Origin: Mannheimia haemolytica
GTDB lineage: Bacteria; Pseudomonadota; Gammaproteobacteria; Enterobacterales; Pasteurellaceae
NCBI GenBank assembly: GCA_900638155.1
Contig: LR134495.1
Span: forward strand, 1,984,001 to 2,048,000
Reading direction: 5' to 3'
Length of the DNA stretch: 64,000 nucleotides
The number at the start of each line of letters is the position of its first letter. Position 1 is the stretch's first letter. This document shows positions 18,386-27,421 of the stretch, piece after piece. A program made the position numbers and the translations under genes. A model generated the notes under the pieces. It was not told the origin of the DNA. It did no database searches and saw only the letters and a program-made list of their open reading frames with translations.

Positions 18386-19402
18386 ATGGCAATTTTAGTT
18401 ACAGGTGGTGCAGGCTACATCGGTTCACATACATTAGTTGAATTATTAAACGAAAATCGTGAAATCGTGGTGTTAGATAATCTTTCTAATTCCTCTGAAG
18501 TATCACTTGAGCGTGTGAAGCAGATCACCGGCAAAAGCGTAAAATTCTACCAAGGCGATATTTTAGATCGTGATATTTTACGCAAGATTTTTGCAGAAAA
18601 TCAGATTGAATCAGTAATTCACTTTGCCGGCTTAAAAGCGGTAGGCGAAAGTGTCAGAGAGCCGCTACGTTACTATCAAAACAATGTAACCGGCTCGATT
18701 GTGTTAGTAGAAGAGATGCTAAAAGCCAATGTGAATACTATTGTGTTTAGTTCATCGGCGACCGTTTATGGTGATCCGCAGATTATCCCGATTGTGGAAT
18801 CTTGCCCTGTCGGTGGTACAACCAACCCTTACGGCACATCTAAATATATGGTTGAACGTATTCTTGAAGATACCGTTAAAGCCTTCCCACAATTAAGTGC
18901 GGTGGTATTGCGTTACTTCAACCCGGTGGGGGCTCACGAAAGCGGTTTAATTGGTGAAGATCCGAACGGTATCCCAAATAACTTAATGCCGTTTATCAGC
19001 CAAGTGGCAGTAGGCAAATTGCCTCAATTATCAGTGTTTGGTGGCGATTATAATACTCACGATGGCACAGGCGTGCGTGATTATATCCACGTGGTAGATT
19101 TAGCTATCGGACACTTAAAAGCCTTAGACAAGCACCAAAATGATGCCGGTTTCCACGTTTACAATTTAGGCACAGGGACAGGTTATTCGGTGTTAGATAT
19201 GGTAAAAGCCTTTGAAGTCGCAAACGGTATTACCATTCCATACAAAGTGGTAGATCGCCGCCCGGGCGATATTGCCGTTTGCTACTCCGCTCCACAAAAA
19301 GCGTTAGAGCAACTTGGTTGGAAAACTGAGCGTGGGCTAGAACAAATGATGAAAGACACTTGGAATTGGCAAAAAAATAACCCGAACGGTTATAAAGGCT
19401 AA
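18386..19402 (+). CDS. galE: UDP-glucose 4-epimerase
   Basis: This 338-residue NAD-dependent SDR enzyme interconverts UDP-glucose and UDP-galactose, feeding galactose into lipooligosaccharide and sugar catabolism. The Rossmann motif [10 protein letters not shown] is at the N-terminus. The catalytic Ser/Tyr/Lys region reads FSSSATVYG...YGTSKYMVE. The ATG at 18386 is preceded by GAGGAAC. The gene is monocistronic, with a terminator directly after it. No other gal genes are nearby, common in this family where galE serves surface glycan synthesis. Confidence 0.96.
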   Translation: MAILVTGGAGYIGSHTLVELLNENREIVVLDNLSNSSEVSLERVKQITGKSVKFYQGDILDRDILRKIFAENQIESVIHFAGLKAVGESVREPLRYYQNNVTGSIVLVEEMLKANVNTIVFSSSATVYGDPQIIPIVESCPVGGTTNPYGTSKYMVERILEDTVKAFPQLSAVVLRYFNPVGAHESGLIGEDPNGIPNNLMPFISQVAVGKLPQLSVFGGDYNTHDGTGVRDYIHVVDLAIGHLKALDKHQNDAGFHVYNLGTGTGYSVLDMVKAFEVANGITIPYKVVDRRPGDIAVCYSAPQKALEQLGWKTERGLEQMMKDTWNWQKNNPNGYKG

Positions 19403-19405
19403 AGC

Positions 19406-19432
19406 ATAAAGGGAGATAGCATCTCCCTTTAT
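19406..19432 (+). terminator. Intrinsic terminator after galE
   Basis: ATAAAGGGAGAT / ATCTCCCTTTAT with a 3-base loop, directly after the galE stop. Confidence 0.85.
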
Positions 19433-19459
19433 CATTTGAATCTTTTTTAGGTAACGCTA

Positions 19460-20620
19460 ATGAAAAAATCTATTCTGTTAATCTTAAGCTTGTTCTCCGC
19501 TTCACTGTTTGCTGATGTTCAGCTTTCCCCACTCCCACTTACCCAAATTGGTAAAGTAAGCCAATTTGACCTTTCAGAACAAGGCGAATTAGTGGTGATT
19601 AACCAGCAAAAACAATTATGGAGTGTCACGCAACAAGCTCAAAAACTGGCAGATGGTGTATCCACCGAGATTGAACCTAAAGCTCAATACCAACGAATTG
19701 CGTTAGCAGATCAAAACGGGCATTTTATGCTGTGGACGGCTGATAAAATCTATACCTCCAACATTCCCCTTGCCCCGAAAGCTACAATGACCGCCCTTAA
19801 TTTTGCCACCATTGCCGTAACCAAACAAAACGGACAATTTAAGTTAGCCAGAATTGAAACGCAAGGAAGCCAAGCCACTATCACGGCCACCGCAGAAACC
19901 GAGGTGTTACCTGATGCTCACCCTCTGCAAATTGATTTTGATGCCGAAACGTCTAAACAAGGGCATATTGCTGTATTGGCAAAGCCTGATGATACTACCT
20001 ATCAACACGGTGTGTTAGGCGATGATGTAGAAGCAGGCGAAATTCAATTCCTAGAACGCCATACGATGAAACCCTTAGCAGAAAAACTTACCCAACAAGG
20101 GCGAATTTTTGAGGCAAATCGTTTGGCAACTTTAACGGAAAATGGAAAAACCAAACTTATTTCTGTTATCTCTGGCGATGGTAATGGAGCCAGCACTGTT
20201 GTGATTGGCGTTAAAGACAGAAAATTATCAATAGAAGCCGAAAGTGAGCCACTGCCGACTAACCGTTGGCAATCGCCATTTAGCTTTAACCAAAAGCTCT
20301 ATGCAATCCAAATGCCCCATTTAAAAGGCAATTTGGTTGAATACAGCCTCAAAGGAAACCTTTTAACCGAACGTTTTATCACCTCCGGCTTAAGCAACCA
20401 CCGCTATGGCGATTATGAAACCAATTTAGCCGCTGCAACAGACCATTTTGCGATTATACCGAAAGCCGGCTACCAACAAGTTGTTGTGCTGGATAAAACA
20501 GGTCAAATTAGCGAATTACCAACTACTCTACCGGCTGAAATCAAGCAAACTAAAGCCTATGCTAACAAAGCCTATTTATTATTAAAAAATGGGGAAATTT
20601 GGGTGGCTGAAGAGAAATAA
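19460..20620 (+). CDS. Secreted protein of unknown function
   Basis: I do not recognise this 386-residue protein. A clear Sec signal peptide (MKKSILLILSLFSASLFA, cleavage before DVQL) places it in the periplasm or outside. The rest has no further membrane segment and no Cys after the signal, so it is not an evident lipoprotein. It is rich in short beta-type strands with repeated patterns such as QGELVVINQQKQLW, NGHFMLWTADKIY and NGEIWVAEEK. These resemble beta-propeller blades in spacing, which is only an impression. It lies between galE and metF with its own terminator. The frame is intact and composition resembles its neighbours. Confidence 0.7.
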   Translation: MKKSILLILSLFSASLFADVQLSPLPLTQIGKVSQFDLSEQGELVVINQQKQLWSVTQQAQKLADGVSTEIEPKAQYQRIALADQNGHFMLWTADKIYTSNIPLAPKATMTALNFATIAVTKQNGQFKLARIETQGSQATITATAETEVLPDAHPLQIDFDAETSKQGHIAVLAKPDDTTYQHGVLGDDVEAGEIQFLERHTMKPLAEKLTQQGRIFEANRLATLTENGKTKLISVISGDGNGASTVVIGVKDRKLSIEAESEPLPTNRWQSPFSFNQKLYAIQMPHLKGNLVEYSLKGNLLTERFITSGLSNHRYGDYETNLAAATDHFAIIPKAGYQQVVVLDKTGQISELPTTLPAEIKQTKAYANKAYLLLKNGEIWVAEEK

Positions 20621-20625
20621 AACTA

Positions 20626-20660
20626 TAAGGCGGTACAGCTCATTTAGCTATACCGCCTTA
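20626..20660. terminator. Bidirectional terminator, secreted protein / metF
   Basis: TAAGGCGGTA-c-AGCT pairs with AGCT-a-TACCGCCTTA. It lies between two convergent genes and has no long T run. Confidence 0.75.
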
Positions 20661-20668
20661 ATGTTCGA

Positions 20669-21604
<936 letters not shown>

Positions 21605-21756
21605 CTAACAAACAAAGCTAAAAAAACAACAAAATTAAGGCATTCTATTATGTTAATCCTTCAAATAAATATTAAAAATTTTCATATTTTCGCCTATTAT
21701 ATATTTATTTTATTATTGTATAATTCCTCTAAAAAATAATTCCTAAGGAGATAATA

Positions 21757-23697
21757 ATGAAAAAAAATCTAATTACTACCGCCATTTCTATTGCACTAGC
21801 AAGTACAGCTTTTGCACAAAATGAGATGACTCAGCTTGACTCCGTAACAGTCTATTCCGCCTATGCAACCCCGATCAACCAAGACAAAACCGCTTCCAGC
21901 GTGACGGTTCTTACTGAAAAAGATTTTTCCGAACGCAATGCCACTTATGTGAGTGATGTGTTAAAGACCGTACCGGGCGTGGCGATTGGGCAACAAGGTG
22001 GGCGTGGTACTCTTACTAGCTTATTTTTACGAGGGGCAGAATCTCGCCATACTGCGGTTGTGATTGACGGTGTAAAAGTCAATCCGATTAATATTGGAAA
22101 TTTCGATTTTGGTGGCTTACCGATTAGCAATATCGAACGTATCGAAATGTTGCGTGGCGAGCAATCCGCCCTTTGGGGAAGCAGTGCTATGGGCGGTGTA
22201 GTTTATATCACCACCAAAAGGGGTTTATACAAAGAGAAACCATTCAATGCGGAGGTCGATCTTGGTTTAGGCTCAAATAATACCCGTGATGCCAGCACAA
22301 CACTTTCCGGATTTCACAACGGTTTCTACTATGCCTTACACGGTGATAGCCATCGTACCAAGGGTATTTCTGCACTGAGCAAAAACACTTTCAGCTATAC
22401 CACAGAAACAGGCTCAGAAGTGAAAACCGGTGGTGCAAGCGAACGAGATGGCTTTCATCGTGATAACGGATCTTTACGTTTAGGCTATGACGTAGGTAAC
22501 AAAGGTGTTGAAGTTCTTGCAGCTCAATCTTCCCAAACCGTTCATATTGATGGTTATAATTCAGACATTAGCGGTGAATATTCCCGTACTCGCAATCAAA
22601 CTTTTAAATTAGGCGGTTATTGGGGAAATGAACAAGAGCTGCTGAAACACCAAGCAAATATCAGCCAATTCAATAGTAAAGCAACGCATTTCGGTTCAAA
22701 TGCTCGCTACAGCAACGAAAAACAACTTAATGCGAATTATCAATTAGATGTAAACTTTGACCGTGATGGCGAAGTGACACAAGCGGTCAGTTTACTGACA
22801 GATTATGCAAAAACACGCTATACCTCTGATAAATATTTGCGTGAAAAAACCTTATCCGAAAAAAGTGCGGCACTAGAATATCGCTTATTTACCGAACAAG
22901 ATCACAGTTTCTCTATTAGTGGTCGTTATACCGATAATTCACAGTTTAAAGATGCTGTCACTGGGCGTATTTCTGGAGCTTACCGTTTATCACCAAATTT
23001 CCGCTTACACGCAAGCCTTGGTAAAGCCATTAAAAATCCAAGCATCACCGATTTATATGGTTGGGACGCAAGCTATGTTGGCAACCCAAATCTCAAAGCA
23101 GAAAAAAGCCGTGGTGGCGATCTTGGCTTGCTAATTGAAAGTACGGATAAAAAACACAGCTTGGATGTAACCTACTTTGCTCGAGTAGTAAACGATTTGT
23201 TCAGTTCCAAAGGCAATAATTGCCAAATGGTCAGCTCTCCTTGGGGAGATTATCTGCAATGTGCAAATTACCAATCTATCAACTTGGAAGATAAATCTCG
23301 TATCAAAGGGGTAGAATTGGCATATCAAGGTAAATGGAGTGAAAAACTCACCAGCTTTGCAAACTACACCTTTACTCGAACCAAAGATAGCGCACAAAAA
23401 GAGCTGCTACGCCGACCAAAACACGTTGCAAATGCAGGATTGAACTACCAGATCACTGAGTCATTCGGTTCATCTGCCTCACTCTCTTATGTGGGGAAAC
23501 GCGTTGATAGCTCATTCCCATCTCGAGTAAAAATGCCTTCATATACCTTGGTGAATTTAGGGGTTAATTATCAGCTCAATAAACAGTTAAACGTTTATGT
23601 TAATTTAAATAATCTGTTTAATAAAAAATACGAAAATGTATTGGGCTACGGACAAGATGGGCGCAACATTTACGTTGGCTTAAAAGGTTCATTCTAA
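21757..23697 (+). CDS. btuB: TonB-dependent receptor, BtuB-like
   Basis: This 646-residue outer-membrane receptor has a signal peptide (MKKNLITTAISIALASTAFA) and a TonB-box-like DSVTVYSA near residue 29. The plug domain shows LKTVPGVAIGQQGGRG, LFLRGAESRHTAVVIDGVKVNP and ERIEMLRGEQSALWGSSAMGGVV. The 22-strand barrel ends with NLFNKKYENVLGYGQDGRNIY and a terminal Phe. The pattern, including NPNLKAEKSRGGDLGL and LLRRPKHVANAGL, is closest to BtuB (vitamin B12). Related receptors carry heme or other ligands, so the substrate is inferred, supported by metH nearby. AAGGAG precedes the ATG; a TATAAT at 21719-21724 is a possible -10. No cobalamin riboswitch was recognised. Confidence 0.82.
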   Translation: MKKNLITTAISIALASTAFAQNEMTQLDSVTVYSAYATPINQDKTASSVTVLTEKDFSERNATYVSDVLKTVPGVAIGQQGGRGTLTSLFLRGAESRHTAVVIDGVKVNPINIGNFDFGGLPISNIERIEMLRGEQSALWGSSAMGGVVYITTKRGLYKEKPFNAEVDLGLGSNNTRDASTTLSGFHNGFYYALHGDSHRTKGISALSKNTFSYTTETGSEVKTGGASERDGFHRDNGSLRLGYDVGNKGVEVLAAQSSQTVHIDGYNSDISGEYSRTRNQTFKLGGYWGNEQELLKHQANISQFNSKATHFGSNARYSNEKQLNANYQLDVNFDRDGEVTQAVSLLTDYAKTRYTSDKYLREKTLSEKSAALEYRLFTEQDHSFSISGRYTDNSQFKDAVTGRISGAYRLSPNFRLHASLGKAIKNPSITDLYGWDASYVGNPNLKAEKSRGGDLGLLIESTDKKHSLDVTYFARVVNDLFSSKGNNCQMVSSPWGDYLQCANYQSINLEDKSRIKGVELAYQGKWSEKLTSFANYTFTRTKDSAQKELLRRPKHVANAGLNYQITESFGSSASLSYVGKRVDSSFPSRVKMPSYTLVNLGVNYQLNKQLNVYVNLNNLFNKKYENVLGYGQDGRNIYVGLKGSF

Positions 23698-23699
23698 TC

Positions 23700-23770
23700 G
23701 TAGGGTGCGTTTGCAAACGCACCTTTACCACTTTATTTGATCGTATGGTGCGTTGGCAAACGCACCCTAC
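23700..23770. repeat. REPIN: two inverted REP-like hairpins
   Basis: GTAG (23700-23703) precedes hairpin GGTGCGTTTGCAAACGCACC (23704-23723). A second hairpin GGTGCGTTGGCAAACGCACC (23747-23766) is followed by CTAC (23767-23770), i.e. GTAG on the other strand. Two GTAG-headed REPs facing each other over 71 bases is the layout of a REPIN. It lies between the receptor and binding-protein genes. Confidence 0.75.
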
Positions 23771-23774
23771 ATTT

Positions 23775-24578
23775 ATGTATAAGATCCTATTTTTATTCTC
23801 ACTCGTTATTTCTCAAACCGCACAAGCCGAACAATTCGTTTCGCTCAATTTGTGTAGCGACCGCCTGTTGCTGGAACTTGCCGAACCGCATCAAATTCGG
23901 GCGATGTCGCCCTATTCCCAAAAGCCGTTGATGATGTTAGATAAACTGAACACGGACAAGCCCACCGTTGAAGCTGAACTCACTGCACTGTTGCCCTATG
24001 CAGACAGCACCATTTTGCTGAATGAAACTTTCTACCCACAACTCACTGCACGTCTGAAACAGCTTGGCTTTAAGTTAGTCGCATTAAACGACAGCCCACA
24101 AACGCCCGAACAGCTTTTCGCCCTGATTTTACAACTGGGCGAGCTAACCCAAAATCAAGCCAAAGCGGAAAAGCTGGTGGAACGTCTGCGTTTGCAAAAA
24201 ATTCCGCCAAAACAACCGCTTGCTGAAACTTTAATTCTAAGCGAAACGGGTATGATCGAACCGCATTTTCCGCAATATCAAACGTTGTTGGATCTTCTCG
24301 GTCTATCGCCATTAAAAAGCGACCTCACGCCACAGAATTTCTCGCTGGAAAAACTACTGTTAGCCCAACCCAAACAGTTATTGTTCCTCACCGATAACCA
24401 AAGCTACAACAACCAAGCCGAACTGCTCAAACACCCTGCATTACAAAAAATATGGCAAAAAATGAGCCAAAATCCACCGCTTGTCCTGTCGATGAAATAC
24501 ACCTATTGTTTCGACCACGGGGTTTGGCAGGGGGTGAAATTGGTAGAGCAACAATTAAGGCACACGGCTACGCCTTAA
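23775..24578 (+). CDS. ABC transporter periplasmic binding protein (BtuF/FecB type)
   Basis: This ~267-residue periplasmic protein has a signal peptide (MYKILFLFSLVISQTAQA, then EQFVSLNLCSDRLLLELAEP). The VSLNLCSDRLLLELA opening and the LTALLPYADSTILLNETFYPQ block are typical of class III binding proteins for cobalamins or iron chelates. I start it at ATG 23775; the frame is open upstream, but the earlier ATG at 23745 is inside the REPIN and would spoil the signal peptide. No good ribosome-binding site precedes 23775, perhaps because the REPIN inserted there. It is preceded by the BtuB-like receptor, and its last 11 bases overlap the convergent antitoxin gene. Ligand by context: corrinoid. 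Confidence 0.75.
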   Translation: MYKILFLFSLVISQTAQAEQFVSLNLCSDRLLLELAEPHQIRAMSPYSQKPLMMLDKLNTDKPTVEAELTALLPYADSTILLNETFYPQLTARLKQLGFKLVALNDSPQTPEQLFALILQLGELTQNQAKAEKLVERLRLQKIPPKQPLAETLILSETGMIEPHFPQYQTLLDLLGLSPLKSDLTPQNFSLEKLLLAQPKQLLFLTDNQSYNNQAELLKHPALQKIWQKMSQNPPLVLSMKYTYCFDHGVWQGVKLVEQQLRHTATP

Positions 24579-24891
24579 CGACCGACAATTCCAAATTTAG
24601 TGCGCTAATAATTTTGCGGATCGTCTCAAAACGGGGCTTACTGCTGGAAAGGCTTTGATACAAACTTTCACGCCCGATCCCTGCTTTTTTCGCTAACTCA
24701 TTCATTCCTTTCGCTCGTGCCACGGTATTCAATGCTTGAATAAACTCCTCGTCCGTGCCGTCTTTCAATGTTTCCGCCAAATAAAGGGCGATTAGCTCGT
24801 CATTGGTGAGGTATTCGGCGGCATCAAAAGGTTGAATGCCAAATTTTTCACGAGTGGCTTGTGGAATCGGGTCATCGTATAATTCGTTCAT
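24568..24891 (-). CDS. Antitoxin of a RelE/HigB-type toxin-antitoxin pair
   Basis: This 107-residue protein resembles the 'addiction module antidote' family: an N-terminal PFDAAEYLTNDELIALYLAETL segment that binds the toxin, then a helix-turn-helix (GMNELAKKAGIGRESLYQSLSSSKPRFETIRKIISALN) for operator binding. ATG 24891 follows AGGAG inside the toxin 3' end; longer readings upstream run through the toxin gene in another frame. Toxin precedes antitoxin, as in higBA. Its stop overlaps the 3' end of the binding-protein gene on the opposite strand. The pair sits between two parts of an uptake cluster. Confidence 0.85.
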   Translation of the reverse strand: MNELYDDPIPQATREKFGIQPFDAAEYLTNDELIALYLAETLKDGTDEEFIQALNTVARAKGMNELAKKAGIGRESLYQSLSSSKPRFETIRKIISALNLELSVVKA

Positions 24892-25210
24892 TCTTTTTCT
24901 CCTGTTCTGCCATATGCTGTTTAATTTCTGCCCATAGCATTTTAGCTTTATCAATATCAGCTTGTTGTGTTCCTTTATGTCCGCCATTTAGTAGTATATA
25001 AATAATGCTACCTTTTTGCGCATAGTAAAGGCGATAACCTTTGCTGACGTTTAGCCTCATTTCGGAAATTCCTTCTGCGATATATTTGGTATCGCCAAAA
25101 TTTCCGCTTTCGGCACGTTCAATACGTCTTGCAATGGTCACCACAGCAAGTGGATCTTTTAAATTTTCAAGCCATTGGTCGAAAATTTCAGTGCGTTCAA
25201 TATGGTACAT
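24872..25210 (-). CDS. RelE/ParE-superfamily toxin (HigB-like addiction module killer)
   Basis: This 112-residue protein starts at 25210 (MYHIERTEIFDQWLENLKDP) behind a very strong GGAGG. Blocks matching the phage-derived 'addiction module killer' group are VVTIARRIERAESGNFGDTKYIAEGISEMRLNVSKGYRLYY and IIYILLNGGHKGTQQADIDKAKMLW. Members of this fold are usually ribosome-dependent mRNA endonucleases. It overlaps the antitoxin start by 20 bases, so the two are translationally coupled. An upstream in-frame Met at 25297 has no support. The promoter region lies between it and the divergent permease gene. Confidence 0.87.
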   Translation of the reverse strand: MYHIERTEIFDQWLENLKDPLAVVTIARRIERAESGNFGDTKYIAEGISEMRLNVSKGYRLYYAQKGSIIYILLNGGHKGTQQADIDKAKMLWAEIKQHMAEQEKKNERIIR

Positions 25211-25355
25211 TCTACCTCCAATCTGTAATGTTTTAAATACAAAACTTAGGCTGATTGAAGGAATATAGCAAAGCCTGTCGTGGGTTACATTCGGCAAACG
25301 CTAGTTTTTCGATGGTGATCGCAAAAATAGCGTTTTCAGCTTGACTTTGGCGCTA

Positions 25356-25364
25356 TGGTATAAT
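25356..25364 (+). promoter_or_regulatory. Extended -10 promoter for the ABC permease/ATPase genes
   Basis: TGG-TATAAT (TATAAT at 25359-25364) forms an extended -10 element 27 bases before ATG 25391. No matching -35 at 17 bases; TTGACT lies too close (12-base spacing). It would let permease and ATPase be expressed independently of the receptor gene. Confidence 0.5.
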
Positions 25365-25390
25365 CTGCACGTTTGATGAGAGAAAAAAGA

Positions 25391-26359
25391 ATGAAGAAAT
25401 TAAACATTGTGCTTGGAAGTTTGTTGTTGCTGATTGTTACCAGCGCAGCCTTTTACCAACTGAGCGATTTTGCCTTGCTAAAAAATGCCGAAGGCGTGCT
25501 AAGCGATCTGCGCTGGCTGGTGCTGGGTGAAATTCGACTGCCCCGTATCGGCTTGGCGGTGCTGACGGGCGCCAGCCTTGCGCTTGCCGGCAATGCGATG
25601 CAGGGCGTGTTTCAAAATCCGCTTGCCAGCCCCGGTTTGCTTGGGAGCAGTTCGGGGGCAACGGCGGTGAGCGTGTTTCTGCTCTACTATTTTTCAGCCC
25701 CGATGGGCTGGCTACTGTTTGGCGGGGTGGCAGGGGCGTTGGGGGCGTTTTTGCTGGTGTGGCTGATTAGCTTTCGCTACGGCACAACAATGATGATTTT
25801 AAGTGGCGTGGCGGTAAACGTGTTGCTCGGGGCGGGGGTGACTTTACTGCTTTCCAATGCCGAAAGCCCGTGGGCGTTGGCGGAACTCTACCGCTGGTTA
25901 CAAGGCTCATTAGTCTGGGCAACCGCAGAGGCAGTATATTGGGCGTTACCCTTGATCTTGCTCGGCATTGTCTGCCTCTATCGGGAACGGCGTTATCTCG
26001 ACCTGCTCACCTTCGGCGAAGAGACCGCTGCAACAATGGGCATCAACCTGCAACGCAGTTTTTTTACCGTTAGCGTTGGCGTGGCGTTGTTGGTCGGGGC
26101 AACTATTCCACAAACCGGCACTATCGGCTTTATCGGCTTGATCGCTCCTCATCTTGCCCGTATTTGGCTGAAAAAACCGCCGTCTCAGCTTTACCTCACC
26201 TCCGCGTTAATTGGGGCGTTGTTACTGCTGATTGCAGATCTGGCGGTGCAATATGTGCCGTTTTTTGCCCGAATTTACATCGGCACGCTGACGGCGATTT
26301 TGGGCGTACCTTTTCTGATTTGGATTTTACTCACCCAGCAACGGAGATTGGCACAATGA
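25391..26359 (+). CDS. FecCD/BtuC-type ABC transporter permease
   Basis: This 322-residue inner-membrane permease has about ten hydrophobic segments. Family blocks are ILGEIRLPRIGLAVLTGASLALAGNAMQGVFQNPLASPGLLGSSSGA in two overlapping parts (LPR..., QNPLA.P..LG...GA) and TGTIGFIGLIAPHLAR, the coupling region to the ATPase. ATG 25391 follows a GAGA-rich weak ribosome-binding site; an ATG at 25376 is the alternative. The stop overlaps the ATPase ATG (ATGA). Codons are strikingly G/C-rich compared with neighbours (for example GGCGGGGTGGCAGGGGCG), suggesting a different origin. Likely substrate by context: corrinoid; an iron chelate is the alternative. Confidence 0.87.
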   Translation: MKKLNIVLGSLLLLIVTSAAFYQLSDFALLKNAEGVLSDLRWLVLGEIRLPRIGLAVLTGASLALAGNAMQGVFQNPLASPGLLGSSSGATAVSVFLLYYFSAPMGWLLFGGVAGALGAFLLVWLISFRYGTTMMILSGVAVNVLLGAGVTLLLSNAESPWALAELYRWLQGSLVWATAEAVYWALPLILLGIVCLYRERRYLDLLTFGEETAATMGINLQRSFFTVSVGVALLVGATIPQTGTIGFIGLIAPHLARIWLKKPPSQLYLTSALIGALLLLIADLAVQYVPFFARIYIGTLTAILGVPFLIWILLTQQRRLAQ

Positions 26360-27093
26360 TAAAAATTGAAAACCTCACCCTTGCCCACGGTATTCAACGC
26401 CTCTCTTGCCATCTGCCAAAAGGCAAATTGATCGGCATTATGGGCGCAAACGGGGCAGGGAAATCCTCGTTGCTCAAAGCGATTGCCGGTATTTTGCGCC
26501 CGACAAGCGGTGAAATTTGGCTGGAAAATTGCAAACTGCACGCCCTTTCCGCCGTTGAACGGAGCCGACAATTTGCCTACCTCGCCCAACAGCTCAACGT
26601 GGCGTGGCAACTTTCGGTGTATGATGTGATTGCACTCGGCTTGACCGCACCGCTTCCGCCTGAACAAGAGCGTCAAAAGGTGCGTTCGGTTGCCGAACAG
26701 TTGGCGATTTCTCACCTGTTGGATAACACTTATCAACAGCTTTCCGGCGGTGAACAGACCCGAGTGCAACTCGCCCGTTGCTTGATGAAACAAGCCCCGA
26801 TCTTGCTTGCCGATGAACCGATTGCCGCCCTCGACCCCTACTACCAAATCGACATTATGCAGCAGCTCAAAGCCCTCACGCCAGCGCAGACCTGCGTGGT
26901 AGTCATTCATCACTTGCCCCTTGCCTACCGGTTTTGTGATGAAATCATTCTGCTTAAAAACGGCAATTTACTCGCCAGTGGCAACACACAAGCGGTCTTA
27001 AATGCCGAAAATATTGCAACAGCGTTTGGGGTAAAAGCTGAAATGGATTGGGGGAAAAGGGAAATGTGGGGGATTGAGAAATTGGAAGTATAG
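26356..27093 (+). CDS. FecE/BtuD-type ABC transporter ATPase
   Basis: This 245-residue cytoplasmic ATPase energises the permease encoded just upstream, with which it overlaps by 4 bases. Walker A is GANGAGKSS, signature motif LSGGEQTRVQLARCL, Walker B ILLADEPIAALDP, and the switch His is in VVIHHLPLAYRFCDEI. A frame extending upstream to 26164 runs through the permease gene and is not used. The final codons and stop lie within the first copy of a duplicated palindrome (27079-27103). Composition becomes less G/C-rich toward the 3' end. Confidence 0.88.
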   Translation: MIKIENLTLAHGIQRLSCHLPKGKLIGIMGANGAGKSSLLKAIAGILRPTSGEIWLENCKLHALSAVERSRQFAYLAQQLNVAWQLSVYDVIALGLTAPLPPEQERQKVRSVAEQLAISHLLDNTYQQLSGGEQTRVQLARCLMKQAPILLADEPIAALDPYYQIDIMQQLKALTPAQTCVVVIHHLPLAYRFCDEIILLKNGNLLASGNTQAVLNAENIATAFGVKAEMDWGKREMWGIEKLEV

Positions 27094-27143
27094 TTCCAGT
27101 TTTGGTGATTTATTGTTAAATTGGAAGTGTACTTCCAATTTTA
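27079..27143. repeat. Tandem pair of TTGGAAGT palindromes
   Basis: TTGGAAGTatAGTTCCAG (first copy, 27079-27103, including the ATPase stop TAG) and the perfect TTGGAAGTgtACTTCCAA (second copy, 27118-27143) are spaced 39 bases apart. The second is followed by TTTTA and may terminate transcription. Confidence 0.6.
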
Positions 27144-27421
27144 GGGAAATTTACTTGGCAGAGATTCTTTCAGTTTCATTAAAATTAAATCCCATTCCGA
27201 CACAACATTTACCTCAACAGATTGTTTAACCGATTTTGAGTGAGGTGGAGAGGGAGTTGGTTGTAGTAAATGGATAGAGGGGAACAAGCGGTCAGTTTTG
27301 CGGGGAAATTTGCAAAGTTTTGGGAGTAGAGAATTTGTTTATCATTAAATTGACATTTACAAACAGCTTTATCTAAACTTGTAATCAGGCTCAAACTGGA
27401 ATAGAACTTTTGGAGACAAAA
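27094..27421. other. Intergenic region before the HD/ATPase gene
   Basis: Non-coding stretch of about 330 bases. It holds the second TTGGAAGT palindrome, one USS copy (ACAAGCGGTCAG near 27283) and the GGAG ribosome-binding site at 27412. A short reverse-strand ORF here has no gene-like features. No convincing promoter was assigned. Confidence 0.5.

Noticed and set aside
23745..23774. Earlier ATG for the binding protein
   Set aside because: It lies in the REPIN hairpin and would put charged residues before the signal peptide.
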